Below are positions 15,735-24,691 of a stretch of DNA of 64,000 nt, one piece after another. Position 1 is the stretch's first letter; each line of letters begins with the position of its first letter. Position numbers and translations under genes: made by a program. A model generated the notes under the pieces. The model saw only the letters and a program-made list of their open reading frames with translations. It was not told the origin of the DNA and did no database searches. This DNA is from Glaciecola sp049650345. Its GTDB lineage: Bacteria; Pseudomonadota; Gammaproteobacteria; Enterobacterales; Alteromonadaceae. The stretch spans positions 1-64,000 of the forward strand of contig JBARZY010000056.1 in assembly GCA_049650345.1 (NCBI GenBank), written 5' to 3'.

Positions 15735-17237
15735 TTATAAAGGCTCGTTACCAACCCAATGTACCTGTGGTTTTTGCCCAGTAAGTGCCCAGTTAAGTAA
15801 CAGGGCCAAGGTAATACACGATACCAATGTAATAAACATCAAATGTATGTAGTGCAAACCAAACGGCGCATACAAAGGTGTTACATCAAACGATAACAAG
15901 AAGTATAAAATCACGCCGAATATTACCGAAAACAGTCCCGCGGTTGCATGCACATTTTTAAACGCTAAGCCTAATATAAATACACTTAATATGGGCATGC
16001 TCAACAAGCCGTATAGTTGCTGAATAAGGTTAATTATACTCTCTGCTTGCGCGTATACCACTACCAGCGCTAATGCCACCAATGTCATTATGGCCGTCAC
16101 AATGCCGCTTAGTTTGGGTACGTTGGGCGAAGTATTAAAATATGCTTGATGCACGTCGCACACATACAATGCAGTGGCTGAATTAAGATTACTATTAAAC
16201 GTGGTTAATACCGCGGCTGCCATAGCGGCTGCAAATACACCACTTAAATAAGTCGGCATTAAGTCACCTACAATGGTGCCGTAGGTTGCATCGCCAATAT
16301 CACCATAAAGCTTATAAGCCACAATGCCTGGTATCACAATGATTGAGGGCACTATTAACAAGCGAATTCCGGCGGCGGCAAATACACCTTTTTGTGCTTC
16401 TTTAATATTAGGCGCAGCCATAGCCCGTTGTGTAATAACTTGGTTAGTACCCCAGTAAAACATTTGGATAAATATCATGCCTGTGAGCAAGGTATGCCAA
16501 GGAATAGGGGACTCATCATCACCAATTAGTGTAAGTCGTTCAGCGGGTATACCTTCAAAGCTAAAATCAATTGCCTCAAGCGCTAATACCACCACCACCA
16601 TTGCCATAACCAATAATATTACGCCTGAGTAAGTGTCTGATACAGCTACCGCACGTAAGCCACCAAATATGGCATACATGGCCCCAACTATGCCAAATAC
16701 CAACGCGATATAAATGATCATCATATCGACGATAAATGTGTTGCCACCTATTTGAACGTTAACTAGTTGAGTGCTTATGCCAAACATTTTTTGCATAAAC
16801 AAGGCGCCGCTGTATATTACGGCGGGGCAAAAAATTAACGCACTGCCCAAAAAGAAGAGCATACTAATGACTGCACGTATATGCTTGTTGTTATATCTAA
16901 GTTCAAGTAACTCGGTTGTAGTAGTGCAATTAAAACGGTAATAAATAGGTAAAAATACTTTTGCGAGTACGATTAAACCTACAACCGCGGATAGCTCCCA
17001 CAAAGCCAATAGCGCCATTTGGTTGCCATTCATACCTACCAGTTGGTCAGTACTTAAGTTGGTGAGGGTAATTGAGCCTGCCACAAAATACCACGCTAAG
17101 CCCCCGCCTGCTAAAAAGTACTCTTTTGTTTGGCTTGCTTCGCTGTGTCCTTTGCCTTTGCAGTGTAGGTAAGTGAGAAAAGCGATCAATAAGGTGACAA
17201 ATAAAAAGACACCAATTTGTATTGTGTTATCAGACAT
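15735..17237 (-). CDS. sodium/solute symporter (SSS family), probable sodium/galactose transporter
   Basis: A 500-residue inner-membrane protein with about 13-14 transmembrane helices, of the SSS family that includes Vibrio SglT. Family landmarks visible: FLAGGGLAWYFVAGSITLTNLSTDQLVGMNG near residue 40 (unwound TM1 and sodium site), YAIFGGLRAVAVSDTYSGV near 190 (the SSS signature), and TTFNSNLNSATALYVCDV near 345 (the serine/asparagine sodium site). It is divergent from galT-galK across a 359-bp gap, which makes galactose or a galactoside the most likely cargo (inference). It ends in its own strong terminator. Confidence 0.9.
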   Translation of the reverse strand: MSDNTIQIGVFLFVTLLIAFLTYLHCKGKGHSEASQTKEYFLAGGGLAWYFVAGSITLTNLSTDQLVGMNGNQMALLALWELSAVVGLIVLAKVFLPIYYRFNCTTTTELLELRYNNKHIRAVISMLFFLGSALIFCPAVIYSGALFMQKMFGISTQLVNVQIGGNTFIVDMMIIYIALVFGIVGAMYAIFGGLRAVAVSDTYSGVILLVMAMVVVVLALEAIDFSFEGIPAERLTLIGDDESPIPWHTLLTGMIFIQMFYWGTNQVITQRAMAAPNIKEAQKGVFAAAGIRLLIVPSIIVIPGIVAYKLYGDIGDATYGTIVGDLMPTYLSGVFAAAMAAAVLTTFNSNLNSATALYVCDVHQAYFNTSPNVPKLSGIVTAIMTLVALALVVVYAQAESIINLIQQLYGLLSMPILSVFILGLAFKNVHATAGLFSVIFGVILYFLLSFDVTPLYAPFGLHYIHLMFITLVSCITLALLLNWALTGQKPQVHWVGNEPL

Positions 17238-17596
17238 TTATTTTATGTATTTGTTAGCGAATGACCACCAACAAAACTCCTTTATGTAACAACCAACGTA
17301 GCGCCGAAATAGGCGTACGCGCATTTGGTTTAACGTATTTATATTATAAATATACCGAACTGTATCTGTTTTATCACTATAAATCACTCGTAAATGTAAA
17401 ATTTAATGCATTTTAATGTTGAAGCTTATTCACAAGTTTACATTCGAGAAAGGCTAAATCATGATATAACAGGCGTAATATAATTAAATAATAGATAAAA
17501 ACAAAAAAAGGTTTCATCATGCATTATATTTTATTATCATATAAATAGTATTATAGATCGTCGCACATAACTAATGTAGCGAGAAGGAAGTAAACT
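17238..17596. promoter_or_regulatory. 359-bp divergent promoter region between symporter and galT-galK
   Basis: No gene seen. It holds the two diverging promoters. A 17-bp palindrome at 17336-17352 (TATTTAT and ATAAATA arms, 3-base centre), about 100 bp before the symporter start, is a possible operator. Bases 17465-17560 are nearly all A/T. No clear GalR/LacI operator is visible. Confidence 0.5.
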
Positions 17597-18628
17597 ATGC
17601 AAAAACCGGCATCACATAGACGCAAAAACCCGCTGAACGGTGAATGGGTGCTGGTGTCTCCTCACCGAAACAACCGTCCATGGCACGGTGCAACCGAGGC
17701 TGCAAGTGAAGCAGTGCTTCCCGAGTATGTGAGTGATTGCCCCTTGTGTCCGGGCAATAGCCGTGCAAACCAAACGTCTAATCCTCAATATACTCATACC
17801 CACGTGTTTACTAACGACTTTGCTGCACTTACTGAATATGCGCACAAAGATGAGCACAGCCATGCACTTTTTGAGAGTGAAGAGGCCACGGGCATGGCTA
17901 AAGTCATTTGTTTTTCACCTAAGCATAATAAAACACTGGCAGAATTACCGGTTAGTGAGATATTGCCAGTAGTGCAAACATGGAAGCGTGAGTTTATTGA
18001 ACTTAGCCAGTCTTTTGCTTGTGTGCATATTTTTGAAAATAAAGGTGAAGTAATGGGCTGTTCACAGCCCCATCCCCATGGACAAATATGGGCGCATAAT
18101 CACTACTCAACCGAGATTGAGCGCGAGAATACCCGTCAACTTGCCTATTATCAGCAACACAAGCGTCCACTACTTGCCGATTATCTTCAGCAAGAATTGC
18201 AGGATGAAAAAAGGGTGGTTTGTCGCAATAACAATTGGGTAGTGGTGGTGCCATATTGGGCTAAATGGCCCTTTGAAACGATTTTACTACCTGTCAAAAC
18301 CATCGCCAGTATGACTGAGCTAGATGAGGCACAAGCGCATGATCTAGCAGATATAGTCAGTCAGCTAACCATTAAATATGACAATATATTTAAGTGCAGC
18401 TTCCCCTATTCAATGGGTTGGCATAATGCACCCTCAGATCTACATGAGCCATTGCATTGGGTGCTCCATGCACATTTCTATCCGCCTTTATTACGGTCTG
18501 CTAGCGTGAAAAAGCATATGGTGGGTTATGAAATGCTAGCGGAAAGTCAACGGGACTTAACGCCAGAGCAAGCCGCCAAAATTTTGCGTGAGGCAAGTAA
18601 CTGTCATTACAAAAAGGACGCTGAATAA
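17597..18628 (+). CDS. galT: galactose-1-phosphate uridylyltransferase
   Basis: A 343-residue cytoplasmic enzyme exchanging UMP between UDP-glucose and galactose-1-phosphate, the second Leloir step. Active-site HPHGQIW near residue 160 carries the uridylylated histidine. RRKNPLNGEWVLVSPHR, CPLCPGN (zinc cysteines) and the C-terminal HWVLHAHFYPPLLRS are family landmarks. GGAAG lies about 7 bases before the ATG. The stop overlaps the galK start by one base (TAATG), so the pair is translationally coupled. galE and galM are not in the window; epimerisation must be encoded elsewhere. Confidence 0.97.
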   Translation: MQKPASHRRKNPLNGEWVLVSPHRNNRPWHGATEAASEAVLPEYVSDCPLCPGNSRANQTSNPQYTHTHVFTNDFAALTEYAHKDEHSHALFESEEATGMAKVICFSPKHNKTLAELPVSEILPVVQTWKREFIELSQSFACVHIFENKGEVMGCSQPHPHGQIWAHNHYSTEIERENTRQLAYYQQHKRPLLADYLQQELQDEKRVVCRNNNWVVVVPYWAKWPFETILLPVKTIASMTELDEAQAHDLADIVSQLTIKYDNIFKCSFPYSMGWHNAPSDLHEPLHWVLHAHFYPPLLRSASVKKHMVGYEMLAESQRDLTPEQAAKILREASNCHYKKDAE

Positions 18629-19791
18629 TGTCAAAAGAGTCAATTGCCCCTGAGTTTACCGATGCTTTTGTGGCGCTATTTTCCGTAGCACCATCTGTGT
18701 GGGCAACATCGCCTGGTCGAGTGAACATTATTGGTGAACACACTGATTACAATGATGGTTTTGTATTGCCAGCAGCGTTACAGTTTACAACGCAAATTTT
18801 GTGTCATCCACGTACCGATAACATTATCAATGCCTACTCGATGCAATACGAAGGGCAGTGCGAAAGCTTTGATACTCAAGCTACGCTTACTCCGGGTAAC
18901 CTCCCATGGGGCAACTATTTACGCGGTGTGGTAAATGAATTTACGCGTCGAGGTATAAAACTAGGTGGCTGTGATATTTTAATCACTTCAAATGTGCCGC
19001 AAGGCAGTGGATTATCATCATCGGCGGCACTAGAGGTGGCATTTGCCGGCTTGTTGAATCATTGTTTTAACGCAGGCTTATCTAATCAGCAGTTAGCACT
19101 TATTGGTCAGGCCGCTGAAAACAATTTCATTGATTGCCAATGCGGTATTATGGATCAACTTATATCTGCGAAAGCAAAGAATCATCATGCCATTATGATT
19201 GATTGCAAAGACCTATCTACTCAAGCGGTGCATATTCCTGAAAACTTAGCATTAATGGTGATTAATTCTAACTACCCACGAAAACTTGCCGACAGCGAAT
19301 ACAATGAACGCAGAGTAGCGTGCGAACGAGCAGCCGAAGCTATGGGCGTAACAAAATTGCGTGAAGCAAGCATGTCTATGTTAGATGCGGTTAAGCAAAA
19401 CCTTGGCGATACTACTTATCGCCGCGCCAAACACATCATTACTGAAAATGAACGCGTTCAAAACGCCGCTGTGGCGCTGGCTAATAACGACTTACCAACC
19501 TTGTATAACATTATGCAGCAAGCCCACTTATCGCTAAAACAAGATTTTGAAATTACTGTACCTGCAACCGATGGCTTAGTAGATATTTGCAATAAGGCAC
19601 TTGCAGGCGCAGGCGTTGCTCGTCAAACCGGCGGCGGCTTTGGCGGTGCTATTGTGTGCTTGTGTGACTTTACTGATGTTGATAAAGTGATTGCTGCTGT
19701 TGATTCGCAATATGAAGCACAGCATTCTCTCAAAGCCGACATTTACGTTTGCGAAGCAAGCGAGGGGCTTAGTGTCAAAAATATTGCATAA
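18628..19791 (+). CDS. galK: galactokinase
   Basis: A 387-residue GHMP kinase phosphorylating galactose at C1. The galactokinase signature GRVNIIGEHTDYNDGFVLP lies near residue 33, the ATP loop PQGSGLSSSAALEVA near 125, and the third GHMP motif RQTGGGFGGAIVCL near 335. The catalytic aspartate is expected in CGIMDQ. Coupled to galT by the TAATG overlap. Together with the oxidation genes 13 kb upstream, the organism may have two galactose routes. Confidence 0.97.
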   Translation: MSKESIAPEFTDAFVALFSVAPSVWATSPGRVNIIGEHTDYNDGFVLPAALQFTTQILCHPRTDNIINAYSMQYEGQCESFDTQATLTPGNLPWGNYLRGVVNEFTRRGIKLGGCDILITSNVPQGSGLSSSAALEVAFAGLLNHCFNAGLSNQQLALIGQAAENNFIDCQCGIMDQLISAKAKNHHAIMIDCKDLSTQAVHIPENLALMVINSNYPRKLADSEYNERRVACERAAEAMGVTKLREASMSMLDAVKQNLGDTTYRRAKHIITENERVQNAAVALANNDLPTLYNIMQQAHLSLKQDFEITVPATDGLVDICNKALAGAGVARQTGGGFGGAIVCLCDFTDVDKVIAAVDSQYEAQHSLKADIYVCEASEGLSVKNIA

Positions 19792-19817
19792 CGCTCACAC
19801 ATTCCAAGGTGACCGTT

Positions 19818-20846
19818 GTGTCATCATTGGAAAAATCACTTAATATGCAGCACATTAATTGGGCCGTGCTAGGGTGCGGCCACATCGCTAACACCTTTAT
19901 GTCATCAATGGCATCGGTAGATAATGCAAGTGTAATAGCTTGCGCGGCAGGCAATAAAGAACGTGCACAAGCCTTTGCTAGCACTCACAGTATTCCGCAA
20001 CATTTTGGTAGCTACCAAGAGATGTTGCAACTACGCAGTATCAATGCGGTATACATAGCCACAACTCACAATTTTCATTTTGAGCAAATTAAACTATGTT
20101 TGCACCATGGTAAGCACGTTTTATGCGAAAAACCACTTACCTTAAATGCTAGTCAGGCAAAAGAGGCGTTTGCTTTAGCAAAGCGCAATAATTTACTATT
20201 GATTGAAGCCGTTTGGACGCGTTTTTTACCCGCAGTCGCTAGTATAAAGCAAGCGCTTGCAAAGAAGGAAATTGGCAAAATTTTATGTGTTCAAGCCAAT
20301 TTTAGTTTAAATAGAGACTTACCCGACACCCATCGCTTAAACAATAAAGCTTTAGCTGGTGGCGCTTTACTCGATTTAGGCATTTATCCTATTACGCTTG
20401 CCGACATCGTGTTTAATAAGGCTCCCTGCAATATCAACAGCGTTGCACAAATGACCCGCACGGGTGTTGATAAAAACTCATTTTATACTCTGCAGTACGA
20501 ATGCGGTGGCATTGCTCAACTATCGTCTGGCTTTAATATGTCTGGGCCCACTTTCGCCAATATTATGGGCAGTAAAGGCCACATTCACATTCCAAACTTC
20601 TTAGGTGCACAAGGCTATCAAATTACCTTAGAGGGTGAATCGCCGCAATGGCGAGATTTTGCGTTTGAAAGCAGTAATAATTTTAGTTTCGAAATTCAGC
20701 ATATGACAAATAGCTTGCTACACCATGTTACCAAAAGTGATGTTATGCCGAGTACTCACACCCTACGTGTGATGCAGATAATGGACGACATTAGGGCACA
20801 ATGGGGCTTAAGCTACCAAGGTGAGCAAGCACAAGACATAAATTAA
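19818..20846 (+). CDS. Gfo/Idh/MocA-family oxidoreductase
   Basis: A 342-residue NAD(P)-dependent oxidoreductase. The N-terminal Rossmann fold has AVLGCGHIANTF (about residues 15-26) and the family's EKPLTLN segment, with the catalytic lysine in CEKP. The C-terminal alpha/beta domain includes DLGIYPI. Members oxidise or reduce sugars and cyclitols. It is 26 bases after galK in the same direction and may be the third gene of that operon, perhaps acting on galactose or a dimer, but the substrate is unknown. Start: GTG at 19818 has AAGGTGA five bases upstream; ATG at 19845 is the alternative. Confidence 0.85.
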   Translation: MSSLEKSLNMQHINWAVLGCGHIANTFMSSMASVDNASVIACAAGNKERAQAFASTHSIPQHFGSYQEMLQLRSINAVYIATTHNFHFEQIKLCLHHGKHVLCEKPLTLNASQAKEAFALAKRNNLLLIEAVWTRFLPAVASIKQALAKKEIGKILCVQANFSLNRDLPDTHRLNNKALAGGALLDLGIYPITLADIVFNKAPCNINSVAQMTRTGVDKNSFYTLQYECGGIAQLSSGFNMSGPTFANIMGSKGHIHIPNFLGAQGYQITLEGESPQWRDFAFESSNNFSFEIQHMTNSLLHHVTKSDVMPSTHTLRVMQIMDDIRAQWGLSYQGEQAQDIN

Positions 20847-20939
20847 TACAGCATCAGTATTACTCGGGCCGCTAGCTTAGGGCACAGTTTGCTTGGTGCG
20901 GTTTATATATAACAACACTAACAACAAACGAGTAAACTT

Positions 20940-22325
20940 ATGAGTTTAATGAAAAATATGAATACACGCGTCGCAAAAGCACTGCGCGCAGTCCTTATGG
21001 CAACAACATGGATAGCCACGTGTACCTTGGCGCTCGCCCACAATGAACTCGCTACCCAAGCCCAGCAACTTTATACAAACGCTCAACACAGTGATATGCA
21101 GCCTGAACTTAGCATAGCTGGCAAATATCCTGTGGGTGTGCGCACTACTACTATTACTAACAACGAGCATGTTAACCCTTTTACCCAACAAATTGAGCCG
21201 CGTAAGTTAAAGCTTGAAGTGTGGTATCCCAGTAGTGCGAAAAGCAAGGTTCATAAAACCAGCTATGAGAACGAATTGCGCAGCGGTAGGTCTTTTAGTA
21301 TTCAAGCTAATGCAAGTCGAGATGTTGCTTTAAATGATAGTGAAAACTGGCCTCTGGTTGTGTTATCACATGGCTACACTGGCTACCGAACTATTATGTT
21401 TTATTTGGGCGAACATTTAGCTTCTCACGGTTACATTGTAGTAGGAATTGATCACACCGATTCAACCAACGCCGATGTGGATTTCGCGACGGCCCCGTTT
21501 TCAGGATTTATGTCTACTTTGCTTAATCGCTCACGAGACCAACAGTTAGTACTCAATTATTTTGGTGAGGTAAAAAATAGCAACACAGTTTTCGGCGAGG
21601 GTACAAAATATCAAGCCAATGAAGCAGGGGTAATTGGCTATAGCATGGGTGCATTTGGTGCATTAAATACGGTAGGCGCATGTTACGATTTTCCCAGTGC
21701 GTTGGTATCAAGTTTTATACAAAGCCAAGATCCTGCAAAGGTAAAGGGCATGCAAACGGTGCTAAATACTTGCAGTGCTGGCCAGTATCCACAAGCGGTA
21801 ACTGGCAGCAAGGTAGTGTCCGATAGTCGCTGGCAAGCAATGATGGCGTTTGCGCCATGGGGCGGACAACATAAGGTTTTTAGTTATGATAGTCTCGCCA
21901 ATATTACCGTGCCAAGCATGCTGGTGTCGGGTAACTTAGATGACATTTCTATTTATGCGGGAATTCAAGATATCTTTGCTCAATTTGATCATGCTGATCA
22001 TTATATGCTCACATATCTAAACGCCAGACATAACATAGCGGTGCATCCTGCCCCTAAAGAAGCATGGCAGGTTGAGATAGACTATGGGCACTATTTCGAG
22101 CCTGCATGGTCTCAACAACGCTTAAACCAAATTAACCAACATTTTGCGTTGGCTATGATGGATTGTTACTTAAAACAGAAAACCGATAAGTGTGCTTTTT
22201 TGGCACTTGATGGGAATAGTAACCAAGTAAATCCAGAAGGTGGCTTGAGCGCGCCTTGGAAAGGGTTTGATAACCGATATTCAACAGGCATGGAATTTAT
22301 GCGCCAAAGTACAAAAGCGCAATAA
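20940..22325 (+). CDS. exported alpha/beta hydrolase, PAF-acetylhydrolase-like
   Basis: A 461-residue protein with an N-terminal signal peptide (cleavage near ALAHN, about residue 34). The alpha/beta hydrolase core runs from about 135: oxyanion strand LVVLSHGYTGYR, nucleophile elbow IGYSMGAFG (serine near 238) and a candidate catalytic histidine in YLNARHNIAV near 360. Layout and motifs resemble platelet-activating-factor acetylhydrolase/dienelactone-hydrolase-like lipases of marine bacteria. The substrate is unknown, perhaps short esters or phospholipid acyl groups. It is followed 16 bases later by an MDR oxidoreductase. Confidence 0.8.
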   Translation: MSLMKNMNTRVAKALRAVLMATTWIATCTLALAHNELATQAQQLYTNAQHSDMQPELSIAGKYPVGVRTTTITNNEHVNPFTQQIEPRKLKLEVWYPSSAKSKVHKTSYENELRSGRSFSIQANASRDVALNDSENWPLVVLSHGYTGYRTIMFYLGEHLASHGYIVVGIDHTDSTNADVDFATAPFSGFMSTLLNRSRDQQLVLNYFGEVKNSNTVFGEGTKYQANEAGVIGYSMGAFGALNTVGACYDFPSALVSSFIQSQDPAKVKGMQTVLNTCSAGQYPQAVTGSKVVSDSRWQAMMAFAPWGGQHKVFSYDSLANITVPSMLVSGNLDDISIYAGIQDIFAQFDHADHYMLTYLNARHNIAVHPAPKEAWQVEIDYGHYFEPAWSQQRLNQINQHFALAMMDCYLKQKTDKCAFLALDGNSNQVNPEGGLSAPWKGFDNRYSTGMEFMRQSTKAQ

Positions 22326-22341
22326 AATAGGAGTAATTTTA

Positions 22342-23463
22342 ATGAGTACTAATAAACAGTTATTTACCGAAATTTCGTCAGCGGGGCAGCTATCATTTTC
22401 ACTACAAGAAACTGACATGCCGACGCCAAAACCTCATGAAGTTGTTGTAAAAATAGAAGCCGCGCCTATTAACCCGTCTGATATGTGGCCAATGTTTGGC
22501 CCTGCAAATTTACATGAAGCTAAGCTGGATAAAACCGCAGGCGTACTAACTGCCCCTGTATTTGACGGCATGCTTGCACGCATTAAATCTCGACTTGACC
22601 AACGTTTGCCCATTGGTAACGAAGGTGCCGGTACAGTGGTTTCGGCGGGAGATAGTCCCGCAGCTCAAGCCTTGATAGGGAAAACCGTAGCGGTGCTATC
22701 GGGAGCAACATATACCCAATATTGTTGTGTACCCCTTCAGGCTTGCATGCTTCACAACGAAGGTACTACTGCTCGTCAAGCGGCCTCCTCGTTTGTTAAC
22801 CCACTTACCGCTTTAAGCATGGTAGAAACCATGCGCTTAGAAGGGCATACGGCCTTGGTACATACTGCGGCGGCTTCTAGCTTGGGTATTATGCTAAACA
22901 AAATTTGTATCGAGCAAGGTATTGAATTGGTCAATATTGTAAGAAAGCCAGAACAAGCAGAGTTATTGACTAAGCTAGGTGCAAAGTATGTGTGTAATTC
23001 ATCAAGTGATAACTTTAAGAAAGATTTGTATCACGCAATAGAAGCAACTGGCGCAACACTTGCGTTTGACGCTATAGGCGGTGGAGACCTAGTAAGCGAC
23101 ATCTTAACGGCAATGGAAATGGTAGGCAGTAAAGAAGCAGTTGGCTTTAATACCTATGGCTCGGCCGATAATAAACAGGTGTACATTTATGGTGGGCTAG
23201 ACTTTGCTCCAACGGTACTTAATCGCGCTTATGGCATGACATGGAATATTGGCGGTTGGCTGCTAATGCGCTTTTTGTCGAAACTCGATACCAAACAAGT
23301 ATTGGCCTTGCATAAAAAAGTGGCTGATGAGATCAATACTACGTTCGCCCTTGAATTCAGTAATGAACTATCGCTTGAGGAAGCAATGGAGCCTGCAAAT
23401 ATTGCGAAGTATGTTGCTAAAAAGACGGGTGATAAATATTTAATTAACCCGAATAAAGAGTAG
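22342..23463 (+). CDS. MDR-superfamily zinc-type dehydrogenase/quinone oxidoreductase
   Basis: A 373-residue medium-chain dehydrogenase/reductase. The N-terminal GroES-like part has the family's EVVVKIEAAPINPSDMWPMFG segment, and GNEGAGTVVSAG follows. The Rossmann domain reads ALVHTAAASSLGIML, without a classical GxGxxG. No zinc-ligand cysteine cluster is visible, so a zinc-free quinone oxidoreductase/enoyl reductase type is more likely than a zinc alcohol dehydrogenase. The ATG at 22342 has GGAG 8 bases upstream; the frame is open further upstream into the preceding gene. Substrate unknown. Confidence 0.85.
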   Translation: MSTNKQLFTEISSAGQLSFSLQETDMPTPKPHEVVVKIEAAPINPSDMWPMFGPANLHEAKLDKTAGVLTAPVFDGMLARIKSRLDQRLPIGNEGAGTVVSAGDSPAAQALIGKTVAVLSGATYTQYCCVPLQACMLHNEGTTARQAASSFVNPLTALSMVETMRLEGHTALVHTAAASSLGIMLNKICIEQGIELVNIVRKPEQAELLTKLGAKYVCNSSSDNFKKDLYHAIEATGATLAFDAIGGGDLVSDILTAMEMVGSKEAVGFNTYGSADNKQVYIYGGLDFAPTVLNRAYGMTWNIGGWLLMRFLSKLDTKQVLALHKKVADEINTTFALEFSNELSLEEAMEPANIAKYVAKKTGDKYLINPNKE

Positions 23464-23517
23464 TAGGTAAAAACTTAAGCAGGTTTGGCGAGTTCAGGCC
23501 CAAATCGGACAGCGTCA

Positions 23518-23535
23518 TCGTGGCAAAGGCCACGA
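23518..23535. repeat. short perfect hairpin between convergent genes
   Basis: TCGTGGC and GCCACGA (7 bp) with a 4-base loop, between the MDR gene and the convergent JmjC-like gene. No U-run follows on either strand, so it is not a classical terminator, though it could protect a 3' end. Confidence 0.4.
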
Positions 23536-23561
23536 ATCATTCGATATCGTGTATATATGTA

Positions 23562-24569
23562 TTACTTAGAGTGATCGCGTACCCATTGTTCGAAACCTTG
23601 CCGAGTTTCAGGGCTTAAGCCTGTTAAAATACCCTTCACATGTTTTGGTAAATGGTCATGTGTTCTTGTTGCATCGCCAAATACGTAATAATCAAATAGC
23701 GCTCTAAAGGCTTGTCTTTGTGCGGTTGGCAAATTTCGGTATGCTTGCATACTGTGAAGCATCGCGCCCATTGGCTTAGCTGTGCCAAGCGCACATTCGT
23801 TCCACCAATAATTGATTAGAATATTAAAGTCAGACATTGATTGGACATGATGCCACCAAGGTGTAGGAATATAAATCGCGTCGCCGGGTGAGAGTTCAAC
23901 CGACATTGCATGACGGTATGCTTCTTCATAACGAGGGTGCTTGTGTAAGTCAGGTTCGAGTATGTTCACCAAACTGATTGCTTGTCCTGCTGGCGTGTGT
24001 TCCAGAGGACCAATGTATAAGTTCTCTATTTGATCTGGTGGAAATAGCGTGAATCTACGTTTACCTGCCAACACTACAGCTAAATTATCAGATTCATCAT
24101 AATGCGGGGCAACGATGACTTTATTTCCAAACCATATAAACGGCGAGCAATCGGCGGGTACAAGCGGGTTATTCAAGCCAGGTAATAAGGCCGGGAAATA
24201 TCGAGCTAATGGTACACATTGCGCAGCATAATCGGCGTCTCTCGTAGCAGATAACATACGTTTAAACACATTATCTAGGGGCAAGCTAGCCACGCCAAAA
24301 TTCATCGCATCCATGTTTTCATTATAAAACATACGGCTTTTTTCAGAGAAAGGGATACGCGTTAACGGCATAGCTAGAGAATGATCATTTGCTAGTGTTA
24401 ATAAATCTGCGCCAGCCGAGTTGTTTTTAAGACTTGAAACAAAGGCCCAATCTTTGGCAAATCCTCTTATAACAAAGGGTTTCGCCATAGCTTGCAAGTC
24501 TGAGACAAACTGATCTTTTGTAATATCATTAAGACATATCGGATTCGGCAAGTCTAAGGTGGATAGCAT
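23562..24569 (-). CDS. cupin-like/JmjC-domain protein
   Basis: A 335-residue soluble protein with a JmjC/cupin-like fold. The Fe(II) site HxD...H is visible as APHYDESDN (about residue 177) and WWHHVQS (about 252). GDAIYIPTPWWHH and AVVLAGKRRFTLFPP are hallmarks of the cupin-like family related to factor-inhibiting HIF and bacterial ribosomal oxygenases. Likely a 2-oxoglutarate-dependent hydroxylase. In Alteromonadales and Caulobacterales such genes often accompany flavin-dependent tryptophan halogenases and TonB receptors; none is adjacent here. AAAGGG precedes the ATG. Confidence 0.85.
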   Translation of the reverse strand: MLSTLDLPNPICLNDITKDQFVSDLQAMAKPFVIRGFAKDWAFVSSLKNNSAGADLLTLANDHSLAMPLTRIPFSEKSRMFYNENMDAMNFGVASLPLDNVFKRMLSATRDADYAAQCVPLARYFPALLPGLNNPLVPADCSPFIWFGNKVIVAPHYDESDNLAVVLAGKRRFTLFPPDQIENLYIGPLEHTPAGQAISLVNILEPDLHKHPRYEEAYRHAMSVELSPGDAIYIPTPWWHHVQSMSDFNILINYWWNECALGTAKPMGAMLHSMQAYRNLPTAQRQAFRALFDYYVFGDATRTHDHLPKHVKGILTGLSPETRQGFEQWVRDHSK

Positions 24570-24691
24570 ACTTTTTCCCTTTGATAAGTTTCGTTTGTAA
24601 AAATGGCCAAATGCTTATGTAGAGTTTATGTTGATTGGTTGAAATTACAGTCATTTTTCGCCTAAAGCCACTACTAAATTGGCCTCAGTAT

